Of a stretch of DNA of 7,642 bases, positions 5,236-7,642 are shown one piece after another (position 1 is the stretch's first letter; the number at the start of each line of letters is the position of its first letter). A model generated the notes under the pieces. It had not been told where the DNA came from. It did no database searches and saw nothing but the letters and a program-made list of their open reading frames with translations. The stretch lies in assembly GCA_021772695.1 (NCBI GenBank), contig JAJFLL010000374.1:1-7642 (forward strand). The letters run 5' to 3'. The position numbers and the translations under genes were made by a program. The DNA comes from Deltaproteobacteria bacterium (GTDB lineage: Bacteria > UBA10199 > DSSB01).

Positions 5236-5784
5236 ATGGAAATCAAATCGAAATATTTAGAAAGGTACCGTAAAGAGGTGGTTCCCACCTTGATGAAGGA
5301 ATTCAACTATAAGAATGTCATGCAGGTGCCGCGCGTATCTAAAATTGTAGTGAATGCATGCTTGGCCGAGGCCCTGCAAAATCCTAAGGTTTTAGATAAG
5401 GCTGTTGAAGAAATTCGCACTATTACTGGACAGCAGCCAGTCATCACTAAAGCCCGCAAATCCATTGCCAATTTTAAACTTCGTGAAGGTCAAAAACTGG
5501 GTGTCAGCGTCATCTTAAGAAAAAACGTCATGTACGAATTTTTAAATCGACTATGCAATGTAGCTCTGCCTCGAGTTCGTGACTTTCGTGGGATTAGCGG
5601 AAAGGCCTTTGATGGCCATGGCAATTACTCATTAGGAATTACGGAACAAATCATTTTTCCTGAGATCAATTACGATAAAATTGACAAGATCAGGGGTATG
5701 AATATCACAATTGTAACTACGGACAAGACCGATGAAGAAGGTAAGGCTTTGTTAAAACATTTAGGGATGCCCTTCAGGAATTAA
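5236..5784 (+). CDS. rplE: 50S ribosomal protein L5
   Basis: L5 binds 5S rRNA, forms part of the central protuberance and contacts the P-site tRNA and S13. At 182 aa it is normal (E. coli 179). GQQPVITKARKSIANFKLRE (70-89), ALPRVRDFRGISGKAFDGHG (114-133), NYSLGITEQIIFPEINYDKI (134-153) and the ending TDEEGKALLKHLGMPF are textbook family signatures. The normally glycine-rich segment after the first strand (NMGVGEA in E. coli) reads NACLAEA here (40-46), with both glycines replaced. The ATG has only weak upstream motifs (TAGG overlapping the rplX stop, GAGG at 5220-5223). In E. coli S8 represses translation near this start; I could not recognise such a site here. Confidence 0.97.
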   Translation: MEIKSKYLERYRKEVVPTLMKEFNYKNVMQVPRVSKIVVNACLAEALQNPKVLDKAVEEIRTITGQQPVITKARKSIANFKLREGQKLGVSVILRKNVMYEFLNRLCNVALPRVRDFRGISGKAFDGHGNYSLGITEQIIFPEINYDKIDKIRGMNITIVTTDKTDEEGKALLKHLGMPFRN

Positions 5785-5788
5785 TAAA

Positions 5789-5800
5789 GGTTGTTTAACC
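5789..5800 (+). promoter_or_regulatory. Mini inverted repeat covering the rpsN Shine-Dalgarno
   Basis: The rpsN Shine-Dalgarno AAGG (5787-5790) partly lies in GGTT (5789-5792), which can pair with AACC (5797-5800) across a 4-nt loop (GTTT). The ATG follows directly at 5801. Four base pairs is short, so this is only a possible initiation-control hairpin. Confidence 0.25.
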
Positions 5801-5986
5801 ATGGCTAAGACTTCGATGCGGGTGAAAGCCCAACGGAAACCAAAATTTAAAGTTCAGGGCTATAATCGCTGCCCTCTATGTGGCCGGCCACGAGCCTTCA
5901 TGCGAAAATTTAAAATGTGCCGGCTCTGTTTTAGAAAATTGGCCCGTCAGGGCGAAATTCCGGGCGTGACTAAATCGTCTTGGTAG
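5801..5986 (+). CDS. rpsN: 30S ribosomal protein S14, short zinc-binding type
   Basis: S14 is a late-assembly protein of the 30S head, next to S3, S10 and S19. At 61 aa this is the short, zinc-ribbon form (also named rpsZ/uS14B), not the roughly 100-aa form of E. coli. The four cysteines of the Cx2C-x12-Cx2C ribbon are intact: Cys24, Cys27, Cys40 and Cys43 in YNRCPLCGRP and FKMCRLCFRK. The C-terminus GEIPGVTKSSW is the classic ending. It follows rplE by 16 nt and sits at the expected place in the spc order. In bacteria with this form a zinc-free paralogue under zinc control may exist elsewhere in the genome; none is in this window. Confidence 0.97.
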   Translation: MAKTSMRVKAQRKPKFKVQGYNRCPLCGRPRAFMRKFKMCRLCFRKLARQGEIPGVTKSSW

Positions 5987-6008
5987 AAAGTTTTTGGAGT
6001 AGATAAAA

Positions 6009-6398
6009 ATGACTGACCCCATTTCAGACATGTTAACCCGGGTACGCAATGCCTTGGCAAAGAGCCACGAAATTGTCGAAGTGCCAGCTTCTAAAATTAA
6101 AGAAGCCCTAGCCCAAATTCTTAAAAGTGAAGGCTATATTCGCGATTTTCATCTCGCTGATTACAAGGGGCAAGGCAAAATACGGATACACCTGAAATAC
6201 TTTGAGAAAAAGCCGGCCATTGAAGGTTTAAAACGCGTTAGTCGCCCCGGACGTCGGGTATATTTGGGATATGAAGATATTCGACCGGTATTTAGCGGTA
6301 CCGGAATTTCGGTGTTGTCTACTCCTAAAGGGATTTTAACCGATGCCAAAGCCCGAGAAATGAAAGTGGGCGGAGAACACTTACTAAACATTTGGTAA
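6009..6398 (+). CDS. rpsH: 30S ribosomal protein S8
   Basis: S8 is a primary 16S rRNA-binding protein of the 30S central domain; in E. coli it also represses the spc operon. The length is 129 aa (E. coli 130). It begins MTDPISDMLTRVRNA, and the middle carries LKRVSRPGRRVYLGYEDI (74-91). The rRNA-binding C-terminal motif reads GISVLSTPKGILTD (99-112); the usual STSKG is STPKG, a variant I recall from other proteobacteria. The ending GGEHLLNIW lacks the common Cys but keeps the terminal Trp. GGAG at 5996-5999 is 9 nt before the ATG. rplF follows after 7 nt. Confidence 0.97.
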   Translation: MTDPISDMLTRVRNALAKSHEIVEVPASKIKEALAQILKSEGYIRDFHLADYKGQGKIRIHLKYFEKKPAIEGLKRVSRPGRRVYLGYEDIRPVFSGTGISVLSTPKGILTDAKAREMKVGGEHLLNIW

Positions 6399-6405
6399 TA
6401 TTTTT

Positions 6406-6951
6406 ATGTCACGTACTGGAAAACAACCTGTAGCGGTTCCTGATAAGGTCAAAATTAATTTAGACAACGATCAAATTCGCGTTGAAGGTCCTCTAGGTAA
6501 ATTATCGCAATCGATGCATGAAGAAATTACCGTAGAGCTGAAAGACAAAGAAGTTCTAGTGACTCGCAAAAACGACGAGCCTAAGTCGAGGGCATTGCAC
6601 GGTCTAATGAGAAGTCTGATCAATAATATGGTTTTGGGTGTTTCTCAGGGGTTTAAAAAGGAGTTAGATATTCAAGGCGTGGGTTATCGCGCCGAGGTGA
6701 AAGGAAAGGTCTTAAATTTGAATTTAGGATTTTCTCACCCTGTTGAATTTCCTATTCCTGATGGGATCCAGGTGAAAGTTGATAAACAAACTCACGTAGA
6801 AATTACCGGATATGACAAAGTGCAGGTAGGGCAAACTGCCGCTGATATCAGAAAGATTCGGCCTCCAGAACCCTATAAGGGTAAGGGAGTACGGTACAGC
6901 AATGAAGTTGTTTTGCGTAAGACTGGTAAATCGGCCAGCAGCGCGAAATAG
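6406..6951 (+). CDS. rplF: 50S ribosomal protein L6
   Basis: L6 lies near the factor-binding site and the base of the L7/L12 stalk, and is needed for late 50S assembly. At 181 aa it is close to the usual 177-180. It has two homologous alpha/beta domains. The N-terminal MSRTGKQPVAVP and VEGPLGKLS (26-34) mark the first; LDIQGVGYRAEVKGKVLNLN (87-106) and LGFSHPVEFPIP the second. The signature IRKIRPPEPYKGKGVRY (148-164) is complete. No good Shine-Dalgarno precedes the ATG: the upstream sequence is T-rich (ATATTTTT), so initiation may depend on coupling with rpsH. It ends in TAG within the rplR Shine-Dalgarno. Confidence 0.97.
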   Translation: MSRTGKQPVAVPDKVKINLDNDQIRVEGPLGKLSQSMHEEITVELKDKEVLVTRKNDEPKSRALHGLMRSLINNMVLGVSQGFKKELDIQGVGYRAEVKGKVLNLNLGFSHPVEFPIPDGIQVKVDKQTHVEITGYDKVQVGQTAADIRKIRPPEPYKGKGVRYSNEVVLRKTGKSASSAK

Positions 6952-6954
6952 GAG
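6950..6954 (+). promoter_or_regulatory. rplR Shine-Dalgarno overlapping the rplF stop codon
   Basis: AGGAG begins on the second base of the rplF stop TAG (6949-6951), with a 6-nt spacer to the ATG at 6961. The arrangement AATAGGAG is like that of rplV and rpsC. Confidence 0.75.
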
Positions 6955-6960
6955 TAGGTT

Positions 6961-7314
6961 ATGGTCCTAAAAAGAACTGAAGGACGGTTACATCGCAAAA
7001 AGAGCATTCGTCGGAAGATTTTTGGAACTTCAGAACGTCCACGTTTGACCATTTTTCGCAGCCGACGACATATTTATGCGCAAATCATTGATGATACTAA
7101 AGGCGTTACCCTTGCTGCGGCTTCCACGGTCGAAAAGGAAAACGCTCAAGCGGGTCGCAACAAAGCGAATGCCGGAATAATTGGAAAAAAAATTGGTGAA
7201 AGGGCCAAAGCTGCGAAGGTCGAGGCTGTTGTCTTCGATCGAAACGGTTTCTTATACCATGGTTGTGTCAAGGCCTTGGCTGATGCTGCCAGAGAATCCG
7301 GACTTAGGTTTTAA
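6961..7314 (+). CDS. rplR: 50S ribosomal protein L18
   Basis: L18 binds 5S rRNA and with L5 attaches it to the 50S central protuberance. It is 117 aa long, the same as E. coli. The basic N-terminus (RLHRKKSIRRKIFGTSERPR, 9-28) is followed by LTIFRSRRHIYAQIIDD (29-45). The second half has NKANAGIIGKKIGERAKA and the ending VVFDRNGFLYHGCVKALADA (90-109), then ARESGLRF, all family landmarks. Cys102 replaces the Arg that E. coli and most relatives have in YHGRV. rpsE starts 2 nt after the stop. Confidence 0.97.
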   Translation: MVLKRTEGRLHRKKSIRRKIFGTSERPRLTIFRSRRHIYAQIIDDTKGVTLAAASTVEKENAQAGRNKANAGIIGKKIGERAKAAKVEAVVFDRNGFLYHGCVKALADAARESGLRF

Positions 7315-7316
7315 TT

Positions 7317-7642
7317 ATGGCAAAACAATTTCGAAAAAACGCAAAACCCGAATCTGACATTAATGATCGTTTGATCAGTCTGAACCGGGTCGCCAAAGTG
7401 GTCAAAGGTGGACGTCGTTTTAGCTTCAGTGCCCTAGTTGTGGCCGGTGACGGAAAAGGAAGAGTGGGTGTAGGTCTTGGAAAGGCCAAAGAAGTTCCAG
7501 AAGCGATCCGCAAGGCCGGTGAACGCGCCAAAAAGATGATGGTGAAGGTGCCGGTTATCAAAGGGTCGATCCCTCACGAAATCATCGGACGCTATGGTGC
7601 CGCACGAGTCGTGCTGAAGCCTGCCGCCGAAGGTACCGGCGT
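7317..7642 (+). CDS. rpsE: 30S ribosomal protein S5, 3' end cut by window edge
   Basis: S5 sits on the back of the 30S, helps control decoding accuracy and lines the mRNA entry channel. The first 108 residues are present, out of roughly 165-175 for the family; the frame is still open at the last base. It starts MAKQFRKNAKPESDINDRLI. The N-terminal dsRBD-like domain shows VAKVVKGGRRFSFSALVVAG (25-44), then DGKGRVGVGLGKAKEVPEAI (45-64). The loop where spectinomycin-resistance mutations fall in E. coli (VKGGR) is intact. The second domain begins at VIKGSIPHEIIGRYGAARVV (80-99), and PAAEGTG is the last visible motif. TTAGGT at 7305-7310 is the likely Shine-Dalgarno, within the end of rplR. Confidence 0.97.
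   Translation, partial: MAKQFRKNAKPESDINDRLISLNRVAKVVKGGRRFSFSALVVAGDGKGRVGVGLGKAKEVPEAIRKAGERAKKMMVKVPVIKGSIPHEIIGRYGAARVVLKPAAEGTG

Noticed and set aside
6399..6405. A regulatory S8 site or promoter in the spc block
   Set aside because: I looked near the rplX/rplE junction and in the short gaps for a helix like the E. coli S8 target or a -35/-10 pair and could not recognise one by eye. The gaps are too short to hold a full promoter.
1..7642. A previously undescribed system or inserted cargo gene
   Set aside because: Every long + strand frame is a known ribosomal protein in canonical order, and no gap exceeds 34 nt, so there is no room for an unexplained gene.

Overview
The window is a stretch of the bacterial S10-spc ribosomal-protein cluster. 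It holds eighteen genes, all on the + strand and tightly packed: rplC (5' end cut off), rplD, rplW, rplB, rpsS, rplV, rpsC, rplP, rpmC, rpsQ, rplN, rplX, rplE, rpsN, rpsH, rplF, rplR and rpsE (3' end cut off). The order is the canonical bacterial one. No gene is inserted, missing, fused or frameshifted, and I see no mobile element, RNA gene, CRISPR array or terminator.

Layout. Positions 1-4521 correspond to the part of the E. coli S10 operon downstream of rpsJ (L3, L4, L23, L2, S19, L22, S3, L16, L29, S17). Positions 4540-7642 correspond to the start of the spc operon (L14, L24, L5, S14, S8, L6, L18, S5). Only 18 nt separate the two halves, with no visible terminator or promoter, so the whole window looks like one transcription unit. 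Gaps between genes run from 2 to 34 nt, and rplP and rpmC overlap by 11 nt. Most genes have a purine-rich Shine-Dalgarno sequence, often inside the end of the preceding gene or overlapping its stop codon. This suggests translational coupling along the transcript.

Organism. The proteins are clearly bacterial. The base composition is moderate, in the mid-40s percent GC by eye. L3 (SIGQRTWPGRVFK), S3, L5 and L16 read to me as closest to the former Deltaproteobacteria/Bdellovibrionota type, and S14 is the short zinc-ribbon form. I treat that placement as a weak inference from memory of the families. Of the 17 stop codons visible, 9 are TAA, 8 are TAG and none is TGA.

How the genes work together. 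All products are structural proteins of the 50S or 30S subunit. L3, L4, L2, L22, L23, L16, L14, L24, L29, L5, L18 and L6 build the large subunit: the peptidyl-transferase surroundings, the exit tunnel and its rim, and the 5S rRNA protuberance. S19, S3, S17, S14, S8 and S5 build the small subunit.

I did not find a new biological system here. The items worth a second look are small: family-conserved residues replaced in L3, L5, L22 and L18, the stop-codon pattern with TAG merged into Shine-Dalgarno sequences, and two small inverted repeats.
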